In this document: positions 39,870 to 47,239 of the stretch, piece after piece | Position numbering within the stretch: position 1 is the stretch's first letter | How the letters are laid out: every line of letters starts with the position of its first letter | Assembly (NCBI GenBank): GCA_016213505.1 | Contig: JACRAF010000037.1 | Location: 1-56,649 of the forward strand | DNA: 56,649 nt | Reading direction: 5' to 3' | Source: Devosia nanyangense | Lineage (GTDB): Bacteria; Pseudomonadota; Alphaproteobacteria; Rhizobiales; Devosiaceae | Notes under the pieces: generated by a model | Told to the model about the DNA's origin: nothing | Database searches by the model: none | What the model saw: the letters and a program-made list of their open reading frames with translations, nothing else | Translations under genes and position numbers: made by a program

Positions 39870-40562
39870 TTGTTCAGACTGCTGAGACTGCAGCCGCTTT
39901 CCGATCCCGACTTCAAGGCTGCCGATCAGCTGGACCGGTTGACGCCGAAGGAGTTGAAAGTCGCCCAGGGAATCCTCGACGGCGCCACCAACAAGGACAT
40001 CGCGAGTGCGTTGGGAAACAGCCCAAGGACGGTCGAAGTGCATCGCGCCCGAGTCTTCGAAAAGCTCGGCATTCGTAGTGCTACCGACCTTGTGCGGATC
40101 GTTGCAATGGCTACAGCGGGAACGGGGCGGCCGAATGGGTCCCGCCTCGAGTCCGAAGCCGGGACTTCGGAGCAAGCCATCCGCCGTGACATTGCCGCTA
40201 TCGCCTCGGCTCAGCGGTTCCCGACGGAGAAGGGTAGCGCGTCAATGGCGGACATCATCACCGGCATCGTCTATCGACGCCACATCGATGCCGAGGCCAT
40301 CAACGTCTTCATGTCGTGGGACAGCTCGGGACAGGCGTCAGGTTATCTCCTCGCCCCCGAAAGCCTCGAGAGGGAGCTGCAGGAACTCGGCTATCCCCCT
40401 CTCGATCAGTCTCGCCCGCTGAGCAGCGCGATCTCCTACGGCCTCTTTCTGGCGCTCCAGGCCAACCTGCCGCTCTGCCTCACGGGGGACCGCAATGTCT
40501 GGGACGAGTCCTGGGGTGCGCTGCCGTCCACCGACGGCGTCGAGCGACGCCGGCTGATGTGA
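39870..40562 (+). CDS. LuxR-type HTH protein with unrecognised C-terminal half
   Basis: 230 residues from a TTG start behind GGAG (8 bp spacing). Residues 22-80 are a LuxR/FixJ HTH (RLTPKELKVAQGILDGATNK, SPRTVEVHRARVFEKLGIRS), placed at the N-terminus rather than the usual C-terminus. Residues about 118-230 (MADIITGIVYRRHIDAEAIN ... YGLFLALQANLPLCLTGDRN) match nothing I recognise. No receiver domain. It lies 63 bp after TfuA on the same strand. It could be the locus-specific switch or a fusion that joins DNA binding to sensing of the modified peptide; both are speculation. Confidence 0.7.
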   Translation: MFRLLRLQPLSDPDFKAADQLDRLTPKELKVAQGILDGATNKDIASALGNSPRTVEVHRARVFEKLGIRSATDLVRIVAMATAGTGRPNGSRLESEAGTSEQAIRRDIAAIASAQRFPTEKGSASMADIITGIVYRRHIDAEAINVFMSWDSSGQASGYLLAPESLERELQELGYPPLDQSRPLSSAISYGLFLALQANLPLCLTGDRNVWDESWGALPSTDGVERRRLM

Positions 40563-40712
40563 GGACGCTGCGGGACAGGTGACGGCCCCTGGGCCTCCGC
40601 CCGTCTGATGCGCAGAAGGCGTCGACCTTCGATTGCGATCATCCTCGCGTGGTATCTCGAACAGAAGCCGGCATAGCGACGACATGGGACAGGGGTCCGG
40701 GCGGTTCGCCCG

Positions 40713-40868
40713 CTACTCCTGCTCCTTGAACAGCAGTTCCTTGTCGTTGGAGTATTTGACCAGCAATGGAATGCTGGCGCCACCGATGGCGGGACCGAGG
40801 TGCCCAAAGGTACCCTCGAGCACGGAAAAGGGCTCCGGCCGATCGGCAAGGACGCGCTCCAGCTTGCG
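40713..40868 (-). pseudogene. 3' remnant, probably of a ROK-family sugar regulator
   Basis: The minus-strand frame ending at 40713 reads LADRPEPFSVLEGTFGHLGP then AIGGASIPLLVKYSNDKELL. This resembles the final strand and helix of ROK-family repressors (from memory, moderate certainty). Upstream of about 40868 the resemblance stops abruptly where the ABC ATPase remnant begins on the other strand, so all N-terminal coding sequence is gone. Confidence 0.4.
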
Positions 40869-40872
40869 TCGG

Positions 40873-41244
40873 GTGGCCGCGCTGGGCGTCACGCTACGCG
40901 ATACCAACGTCCTCGTGCGCTCGCTCTCTGGTGGCCAGCGGCGGTCGATCGCGATTGCCCGCTCCCTCTCCGAGCGCGTGAAGCTCATCTGCCTCGATGG
41001 GCCGATCGCAGCTCTCGGCGTCAAACAGACGGCGCAGGTGATCGCCCTCGTTCGTTCGATCGCTGCCGGCGGCACCGGCGTCATCCTTGTCACCCACGAC
41101 CTCTCGACCGTTCGCGCTCTCGCCGATCGGATCGTCGTCCTCAGCCTCGGTCGCGTCGTTTACGATGGCTCCGCCAGGCATCTGGCGGCCGATCAGCTTT
41201 GGGGCCTGATGGCAAGCGGGGTCGCCATCACGACGCGCGAGTAG
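40873..41244 (+). pseudogene. 3' half of a sugar ABC transporter ATPase gene (FrcA-like)
   Basis: The frame from about 40873 reads VAALGVTLRDTNVLVRSLSG then GQRRSIAIARSL, LICLDGPIAALGVKQT, VILVTHDLSTVRALADRI and RVVYDGSARHL. These are the signature motif, Walker B and switch of a single-domain sugar ATPase. The Walker A half is absent and the Walker B catalytic Glu is Gly (DGP instead of DEP). No start codon with a ribosome site fits. Together with the adjoining ROK-like fragment it marks a deletion that removed both 5' ends of a divergent regulator/transporter pair. Confidence 0.7.
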
Positions 41245-41357
41245 CGCTTAGTCCACCCGGACCTTGGCAGCCGCGCGGGGTCTGCCTATGCTCGACTTCA
41301 CGTCACAATCGTCACCGCCGGTCCTGGCCGACGTCAAGCGGCGGTAGGGGAGACGTG

Positions 41358-43010
41358 GTGCGGGAGGAGTACGATCACATTGTCATCGGCGGCGGGGCCT
41401 CGGGCTGCGTCGCTGCGGCACGGCTGGTGACCGATGGCGGCCGCCGCGTCTTGCTGCTCGAGGCCGGATACTCGCATCACCATCCGCTGCTCGACATGCC
41501 GCCAGGCATCTTCAAGCTGATCAACGGCTCCAAGTATATGACGTACCACCACACCGTGCCGCAGGAGCATCTTGGTGGCCGGGTGCACGATATTCCGCAG
41601 GGGAATGTGCTTGGTGGCGGCTCGTCGGTCAACGCGCAGGTCTACATGCGCGGCCGCTCCTCGGACTACGACGAGTGGGACCAGATCCTGCGCGGCAACA
41701 ATGACGGAGCGAGGTGGGATTGGTCCACTGTGCTCGCGCATTTCCGGCGCATCGAGGGAAACAACAAGCTCAACAACGATCTGCACGGCACCGACGGACC
41801 GCTGCTGGTGTCCGATCCCGGGCACATCGACGACGTCTCGCGCTGGTTCGTGCAGACCGTGCAGGAGAAGGGCGAACCTTTCACCCACGATTTCAACGGG
41901 CCGACCCAGCGTGGCGTCGGCTACTATCAGTTCATGAACCGGCGCGGCAAACGCAGCAGTGCCGCCTACGCCTATGTCGAGCCGCTGAAGGACGACCAAC
42001 GCCTGTCGGTGAGGCTGCGTGCATCCGTACAACGGATCAACATTGAGAACGGCCGGGCCGTCAGCGTGACCTATCGCAATGCCTCGGGAGCGACGGCGAC
42101 CGCCTGGGCCCGGTCCGACATCATCGTCTCGGCAGGCGCTCTGGTGACGCCCAAGCTGCTGATGCTGTCGGGGCTCGGACCGGCCGATCATCTCTCGGTA
42201 CATGGCATCCAGCCGATCGTCGATTTGCCGGGCGTCGGGCAGAATCTCATCGACCATCCCGAGGTGCCGGTGATCTCCGTCGCCAACGGCAAGCACGGCT
42301 ACTTCAAGCAGGGTGTGGGCTGGCGCATGCTGAAGAACGGCATTCAGTTCAAGCTGTTCGGCACCGGCCCGATTCTGTCGACCGGCTTCGAGGCGGGGGC
42401 CTTCATCAACCCCATCGACCGCGACGGCGTCCCCTCGATCCAGGCCTTCTGCGTGCCGATCGTCTATCTCGACCGCGACCTCATCGAGGTGTTCGACGAC
42501 ACCTACGGCGTGACCATCACGACGGTCCTGGTGAAGCCGCAATCGCGTGGATCGGTGGAACTGCGTTCGGCTAGTCCCGAAGATATGCCGCTGGTTTCGC
42601 CCAACCTGTTGAAGCACCCCGACGACATGAAGATCATGGTGGAGGGGCAGCGCTTCTTCCGCGACGTGCTGCTGAGCGGCGCGCTGGGCAAGCACGTCGA
42701 CAAGGTCATCGCCCCGGAGGGGCCGGATCTGGGCGACGAGGCGATGGCGGCGCATTGCCGCCGCTTCGTCAAGACCAACTATCATCCTGCGAGCACCGCG
42801 CGCATGGGGGCGGATGGCGACCGGATGGCCGTGCTGGACGCCCGCATGCGGGTGCGCGGCGTCGACAATCTGCGGGTCTCGGACATGTCGGCCGTCCCCA
42901 ACATCAATGCCGGCAACACCAACGCTCCGGCGATGATGTTGGGCGATAGATGCGCGGATTTCGTCCTCGGCCTCGATCTGCCGCCGGGCAACGCCGCAAC
43001 TGCACCGTAG
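41358..43010 (+). CDS. GMC-family FAD oxidoreductase (choline-dehydrogenase-like)
   Basis: 550 residues, GTG start behind GTAGGGGAG (the adjacent GTG at 41355 is equally possible). N-terminal FAD motif YDHIVIGGGASGCVAAARLV, GMC signature 1 at GNVLGGGSSVNAQVYMRG, and signature 2 at SAGALVTPKLLMLSGLGP. The C-terminal domain has NYHPASTARMG with the catalytic His and GVDNLRVSDMSAVPNINAGN. These enzymes oxidise alcohols, polyols or sugars and pass electrons to quinone or oxygen. It stands alone, 38 bp from the convergent creatininase-family gene. Substrate unknown; cytoplasmic, no signal seen. Confidence 0.9.
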   Translation: MREEYDHIVIGGGASGCVAAARLVTDGGRRVLLLEAGYSHHHPLLDMPPGIFKLINGSKYMTYHHTVPQEHLGGRVHDIPQGNVLGGGSSVNAQVYMRGRSSDYDEWDQILRGNNDGARWDWSTVLAHFRRIEGNNKLNNDLHGTDGPLLVSDPGHIDDVSRWFVQTVQEKGEPFTHDFNGPTQRGVGYYQFMNRRGKRSSAAYAYVEPLKDDQRLSVRLRASVQRINIENGRAVSVTYRNASGATATAWARSDIIVSAGALVTPKLLMLSGLGPADHLSVHGIQPIVDLPGVGQNLIDHPEVPVISVANGKHGYFKQGVGWRMLKNGIQFKLFGTGPILSTGFEAGAFINPIDRDGVPSIQAFCVPIVYLDRDLIEVFDDTYGVTITTVLVKPQSRGSVELRSASPEDMPLVSPNLLKHPDDMKIMVEGQRFFRDVLLSGALGKHVDKVIAPEGPDLGDEAMAAHCRRFVKTNYHPASTARMGADGDRMAVLDARMRVRGVDNLRVSDMSAVPNINAGNTNAPAMMLGDRCADFVLGLDLPPGNAATAP

Positions 43011-43047
43011 CCGGCCGCCGCCGCGTACGAGCCGCTGACGGTCGGGC

Positions 43048-43806
43048 TCAGGACTTCGTTGTTCGGCGCGGCGCGAGGATTTCGCGCAGATGCGCCACGA
43101 TGAGGTCGCGCCCTTTGGCGCCGAGCTCGGGGGAGGCGTCTCGCGCCGACCGCGTGTACCATTTGGCCTCGTCGACCCGCCCGAGATCGACCGCCTCGGG
43201 GCGCATCGCCAGCATCAGCGACGTCTCTCCGATACCCGCGTGGTCGAACGGGTATTGCGCGATGATTTCGGCGGTCATCAGCGGATGGCCTTTGATCCAG
43301 TTGAACGGATCGTCGCCGGTCTCGTGCTGCGCATAGTAGTCGTCCATGCCGGACTTGCCCCACCAGCCTTCGCCGCGCTCCCCCTCGAGGAAGGCGAAGA
43401 TCGCCTGTCGCGCAGCGAACTTGAACGCCAGGTCGGTCGGCATTCCGGCAGTGAAGTTCTCGGATTGGTGGTGAATGAAGAAGTGGATGTTGCGAAAGCC
43501 GATCCGCAGCAGACCGGTGAACATGTCCTGCGCGAACGGAAAGAGCTTGTCGCCACTCACATGCAGCGAGCCGTTTCCCTCTGGCGGTTCTACAGCATAG
43601 CTCGCCGCGCCGTAGTAGAACGGGGGCAGGATGACCATGTCGATGTCGCGCTCGATCTGATTGAGCACCTCGGTCACCGCGATCGTATCCATCCCGACGG
43701 CCATGTGCTCGCCGTGATACTCGAGGACGCCCAGCGGCAGCACCACTGGCCAGTTGCCGGCGATGGCGGCGCGGATCTGGTGGGGCAGCATCATCTCGTA
43801 GCGCAT
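43048..43806 (-). CDS. Creatininase-family amidohydrolase
   Basis: 252 residues. PLGVLEYHGEHMAVGMDTIA (about 23-42) contains the E, H and D metal ligands of creatininase-type hydrolases. Further ligands are in FRNIHFFIHHQSEN, and the later segment HAGIGETSLMLAMRPEAVDL supplies the conserved Glu. Such enzymes open cyclic amides or hydrolyse formamides in cofactor and sugar-amine pathways. It is divergent from the RbsD/FucU-ribokinase pair and probably shares their promoter region. The true substrate is probably not creatinine. Confidence 0.85.
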   Translation of the reverse strand: MRYEMMLPHQIRAAIAGNWPVVLPLGVLEYHGEHMAVGMDTIAVTEVLNQIERDIDMVILPPFYYGAASYAVEPPEGNGSLHVSGDKLFPFAQDMFTGLLRIGFRNIHFFIHHQSENFTAGMPTDLAFKFAARQAIFAFLEGERGEGWWGKSGMDDYYAQHETGDDPFNWIKGHPLMTAEIIAQYPFDHAGIGETSLMLAMRPEAVDLGRVDEAKWYTRSARDASPELGAKGRDLIVAHLREILAPRRTTKS

Positions 43807-43867
43807 CGTCGTCCTCGCTTGCACCGTTCCCGGTTCTATGAACATTTTTCGGGCAGGAACTTCAACA

Positions 43868-43886
43868 TGGTCCGACGAACGGACCA
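43868..43886. promoter_or_regulatory. Inverted repeat before the RbsD/FucU gene
   Basis: TGGTCCG (43868-43874) and CGGACCA (43880-43886) form a perfect 7-bp repeat with a 5-bp spacer, 10 bp before the ATG of the RbsD/FucU gene and just before its GGAGG ribosome site. Nearby GTTC/GAAC (43831-43841) is a smaller repeat. Either an operator in the divergent promoter or a hairpin affecting translation. Confidence 0.45.
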
Positions 43887-43896
43887 CGGAGGACAC

Positions 43897-44352
43897 ATGC
43901 TCAAAGGCCTCGATCCCGTGCTCAGCGCGGACGTGCTGCACGCGCTCAAGTCGATGGGGCATGGCGATGACCTGATCATCGCCGACCTGAACTTTCCGTC
44001 GGACTCGGTGGCGCACTCGACGGTGCTTGGCGGGCTGCTGAGGCTCGAAAACGTCTCGGCGGCGCGGGCTGTCCGGGCGATCCTCTCGGTGATGCCGCTC
44101 GACAGCTTCGTCGCCGAACCGGCCCTGCGGATGGAGATTGTCGGCAAGCCCGACGAGATCCCGCCGGTGCAGGCAGAGGTACAGGCCGAGATCGACAGGG
44201 CAGAAGGCAAGCCGCTGAAGATGGGGTCGATCGAGCGCTTTGCCTTTTACGATCTCGCCAGGAAATCCTATTGCGTGATCCAGACAGGCGAGCGCCGCTT
44301 CTACGGCTGCTTCGTGCTCAAGAAGGGTGTCATTCCGCCGGACGAGGTCTGA
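43897..44352 (+). CDS. RbsD/FucU-family sugar mutarotase
   Basis: 151 residues; ATG at 43897 with GGAGG six bases upstream (an earlier ATG at 43867 has none). Typical features are MLKGLDPVLSADVLHALKSM at the N-terminus, HGDDLIIADLNFPSDS (the catalytic-site His/Asp loop), and FYDLARKSYCVIQTGERRFY near the C-terminus. Length and the FYxxAR-like segment favour FucU over RbsD. It interconverts sugar anomers in the cytoplasm. Two bases separate it from the ribokinase gene, a common pairing for ribose- or fucose-type sugars. Confidence 0.85.
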   Translation: MLKGLDPVLSADVLHALKSMGHGDDLIIADLNFPSDSVAHSTVLGGLLRLENVSAARAVRAILSVMPLDSFVAEPALRMEIVGKPDEIPPVQAEVQAEIDRAEGKPLKMGSIERFAFYDLARKSYCVIQTGERRFYGCFVLKKGVIPPDEV

Positions 44353-44354
44353 CC

Positions 44355-45284
44355 ATGGCGGCCGGCCGCGGCGTTGCCATCCTCGGGATATTTGTCGCGG
44401 ACCTGGCGTTCCGCGCCGGCCGCATGCCGGCGATCGGGGAGACGATCGCCGGCTCGGGGTTCAAGATGGGACCGGGCGGCAAGGGCTCCAATCAGGCGGT
44501 GGCTGCGGCGCGTGCCGGGGCGCGGGTGACCTTCATTTCCAAGATCGGCCGTGATGATTTCGGCGCCGTCGCGCTCGCGACGTGGAAGGCGGAGGGGATC
44601 GTCGCCGACGTCCAGCAAACCGACGACGCACCTACCGGCGCTGCCTTCATCTATGTGAACGACACGACCGGCGAAAACGCGATCATCGTCGTCCCGGGCG
44701 CGGCCGCGACGATCACCGCCGCGGACGTCGAGCGGTCGGCCGAAACCATCCGCAATGCCGCGGTCTTCGTCACCCAGTTCGAGCAACCTCTTGCCGCCGC
44801 CATGCGCGGCCTCGAGATCGCTCGTGGAACTGGTGTCGTGACGGTGCTCAATCCCGCACCTGCCGAACCGATCGACGACGCCTTCTATCCGCTCTGCGAT
44901 TTCGTCACTCCCAACGAGACGGAAGCCTCGCTGCTCACCGGCGTGAGGGTCGGCTCGATCGATGACGCGCGGCGGGCGGGCGATGTGTTCCTCGCCAAGG
45001 GCGTTGGGACCGCGCTGATCACCCTCGGGCAGGCTGGTGTGCTGCTTCATGGCCGCGACAGCTCGACGCATATTCCGGCGTTCAAGGTTGGCCCCGTGGT
45101 TGAAACCGCGGGGGCTGGCGATGCGTTCAATGGCGGCTTTGCCGCGGCCCTGGCGCGCGGAGAGACGCCGCAAGCGGCGGCGCGCTTCGGCTGCGCCCTT
45201 GCGGGCATTTCGGTGACCCGGCCGGGGACCGCTCCGTCGATGCCGCGGCTCGACGAGGTGATGGCCGTCTTGCCGCGCGGCTAG
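44355..45284 (+). CDS. Ribokinase-type PfkB sugar kinase
   Basis: 309 residues. The N-terminal signature GGKGSNQAVAAARAGA follows the GETI loop, and VVETAGAGDAFNGGFAAALA near 260 contains the catalytic Asp and anion hole. TPNETEASLLTG is the conserved mid-domain motif. All of this is ribokinase-like, so it probably phosphorylates a pentose or related furanose after the RbsD/FucU protein provides the right anomer. Next on the strand, after 198 bp, is the binding protein of the MalEFG-type importer. Confidence 0.85.
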   Translation: MAAGRGVAILGIFVADLAFRAGRMPAIGETIAGSGFKMGPGGKGSNQAVAAARAGARVTFISKIGRDDFGAVALATWKAEGIVADVQQTDDAPTGAAFIYVNDTTGENAIIVVPGAAATITAADVERSAETIRNAAVFVTQFEQPLAAAMRGLEIARGTGVVTVLNPAPAEPIDDAFYPLCDFVTPNETEASLLTGVRVGSIDDARRAGDVFLAKGVGTALITLGQAGVLLHGRDSSTHIPAFKVGPVVETAGAGDAFNGGFAAALARGETPQAAARFGCALAGISVTRPGTAPSMPRLDEVMAVLPRG

Positions 45285-45308
45285 ACTGCGAAAACGCTCG
45301 ACTTTGTG

Positions 45309-45338
45309 TTGACTTACAGCGGGACAGGCACCTACCAT
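45309..45338 (+). promoter_or_regulatory. Promoter candidate for the third sugar ABC operon
   Basis: TTGACT (45309-45314) and TACCAT (45333-45338) are separated by 18 bp and lie 145 bp before the GTG of the binding-protein gene. The -35 is good, the -10 moderate. The rest of the 45285-45482 gap contains no gene. Confidence 0.35.
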
Positions 45339-45482
45339 TGAATGGCTTGATCGCCAGTGAAAGTACCAGCCCGGGAGGGGCGCTACTGGTCTGCGCGGGT
45401 CCGTACGAGCCTGGGCCTCGATGAGGCAAACAGGGAGGCGGCGACCGAAGTGCATCCATAATAACAAACAGGGAGGACTATC

Positions 45483-47120
45483 GTGAGAGTCGAACTCTAT
45501 GAGCGCATGATGACCCTGCAGGCCGGGCGTCGCAATTTCCTCAAGGGAGCAGCGGCGCTGGCAGCGGGCACGGCACTGAGCAACAGCTTCGTCGGCAAGT
45601 CGTTTGCCGATGCCGCAGGTGACCTGCGCAAGCAGATCCTGCAGATCCCGGGCGTCGGCAAAGGTGCGCCCACCGATGCCGACTGGCAGAAGGTTGGCGA
45701 GATGTGCCTTGCCGCCACCAAGGCCAATGTCGCCGAGGGCGAGTTCGCCGGCGTCGAACTGACCTTCATGGGCCTCAACAATCAGAACCTGCACAACGTG
45801 TTGTTCCGCGGCTTCCTGAAGCCGTGGGAAGCCTACACCGGTGCCAAGATCAACTGGATCGATTTGGCACAGGCCGACTACAACCCGCGCCTGCAGCAGT
45901 CGATCGCGACAGGCACCGTCGATTTCGACATCATAGAGATGGGGGCGCCCTTCGAAGGTGACACAGCCGGCAAGGGCCTGCTCGACGAGATGCCGGATTG
46001 GGTCAAGGCCCAGATCGACATGGACGACTATGTGAACTACCTCAAGGCGCCGGTCGGCACCTGGGCGGGCAAGACCTACCGCATCACCATTGACGGCGAC
46101 TGCCACACCTTCGCCTACCGCAAGGACTATTTCGGCGACGGCTCGATCAGCGGCATGGCCGACGCGCCGACCACCTGGGCGCAGGTCCAGGCCGTCTCGA
46201 AAGCCGTGAAGGGCAAGAAAGACCCGCTGACCGGGCTCGACGCCTATGGCTTCCTCGACCCGCTGAAGGGCTGGGGCGGTTTCGGTTTCTACTTCCTCGA
46301 AGACCGCGCGTCCGCCTACGCCAAGCATCCGGATGATCCGGCATGGCTGTTCGATCCCGACACCATGAAGCCGCGCGTGAACAACCCGGCCTGGGTCCAG
46401 GCAATCCAGGACGTCATGGACACCATGCCCGAGCTGCCGCCCGACCAGATCAATGCCGATCCTGGTACGACTGCATTCCAGCAGTTCCTGGCCGGAACCG
46501 GCTCGATGATCTGTTGGTGGGGCGACGTCGGCTCGAACGCGCGTACCTCGGACTCGTCGGTTGTCGGCGATGTCGTGGGCTTCTCGATCAACCCCGGCGC
46601 GGACAAGGTCTACAACTCCAAGACCGGCGCCTGGGAGACCCCGGCAAGCCCGAACTTTGCGCCGAACATGGCCTATCTCGGCTGGGGCGTGTACGTCACC
46701 AACCGCGTCTCTGCCGACGAGAAGAAGCGCAAGGCGGCGTGGTCTGCGGCGGCCCACCTGGGCGGCAAGGACCTCTCGCTGTGGATGGCGGCCTATCCCT
46801 CGGGCTTCCAGCCCTACCGCAACAGCCACTTCGACTATGCCGAGTGGGAAGCGGCGGGCTACGACCGGGCGTTCGCCGAGGACTATCTCGGCTCCAATGC
46901 GGACAGCTACAACCACCCCAACGCCGCGATCGAACCGCGAATCCCTGGTATCTTCCAGTACTACTCGGTTGCCGAGGACGAACTGGCCAAGGGCTATGCC
47001 GGGCAGTATGCCTCGGCTCAGGCAACGGCCGATGCGATTGCGGCAGCCTGGGAGAAGATCACCGACCAGATCGGTCGTGACAGCCAGATTGCGCTCTACA
47101 AGGCCTCGCTCGGCCTTTGA
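45483..47120 (+). CDS. Sugar ABC transporter substrate-binding protein with Tat signal (SBP3)
   Basis: 545 residues, GTG start behind GGGAGGA. The N-terminus carries a twin-arginine signal (GRRNFLKGAAALAAGTAL), so the protein is exported folded. The mature part is a family-1 extracellular solute-binding protein, with VELTFMGLNNQNLHNVLFRG, WIDLAQADYNPRLQQSIATG and TFAYRKDYFGDGS near the hinge, and is long for the family. First gene of SBP3-permease-permease. It defines the substrate, unknown but probably an oligosaccharide or polyol given the neighbouring kinases. Confidence 0.88.
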   Translation: MRVELYERMMTLQAGRRNFLKGAAALAAGTALSNSFVGKSFADAAGDLRKQILQIPGVGKGAPTDADWQKVGEMCLAATKANVAEGEFAGVELTFMGLNNQNLHNVLFRGFLKPWEAYTGAKINWIDLAQADYNPRLQQSIATGTVDFDIIEMGAPFEGDTAGKGLLDEMPDWVKAQIDMDDYVNYLKAPVGTWAGKTYRITIDGDCHTFAYRKDYFGDGSISGMADAPTTWAQVQAVSKAVKGKKDPLTGLDAYGFLDPLKGWGGFGFYFLEDRASAYAKHPDDPAWLFDPDTMKPRVNNPAWVQAIQDVMDTMPELPPDQINADPGTTAFQQFLAGTGSMICWWGDVGSNARTSDSSVVGDVVGFSINPGADKVYNSKTGAWETPASPNFAPNMAYLGWGVYVTNRVSADEKKRKAAWSAAAHLGGKDLSLWMAAYPSGFQPYRNSHFDYAEWEAAGYDRAFAEDYLGSNADSYNHPNAAIEPRIPGIFQYYSVAEDELAKGYAGQYASAQATADAIAAAWEKITDQIGRDSQIALYKASLGL

Positions 47121-47150
47121 GGCCGGCGACACATCGCGCTAGTAGTACTC

Positions 47151-47183
47151 GGCTGGTGGCTTGACGGTCACCAGCCGATTTTG
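47151..47183 (+). terminator. Hairpin with short T-run after SBP3
   Basis: CGGCTGGTG (47151-47159) and CACCAGCCG (47170-47178) form a perfect 9-bp stem followed by ATTTT (to 47183), 31 bp after the SBP3 stop and 57 bp before the permease start. The short T-run suggests partial termination, giving more binding protein than permease. Confidence 0.55.
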
Positions 47184-47239
47184 CGTGGCAGGCGTTCACA
47201 ACCCATTGGTGCGCCGAGTTCGCCGCCGGAGGATGACAG

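Noticed and set aside
40633..41244. Intact 203-residue ABC ATPase
   Set aside because: Lacks Walker A, Walker B Glu is Gly, and the first 80 codons are antisense to the ROK-like remnant with no family similarity.
44301..47132. 943-codon minus-strand open frame
   Set aside because: It runs antisense to the ribokinase and binding-protein genes, which carry clear family motifs; long antisense frames are expected in GC-rich DNA. The translation shows no recognisable domain.
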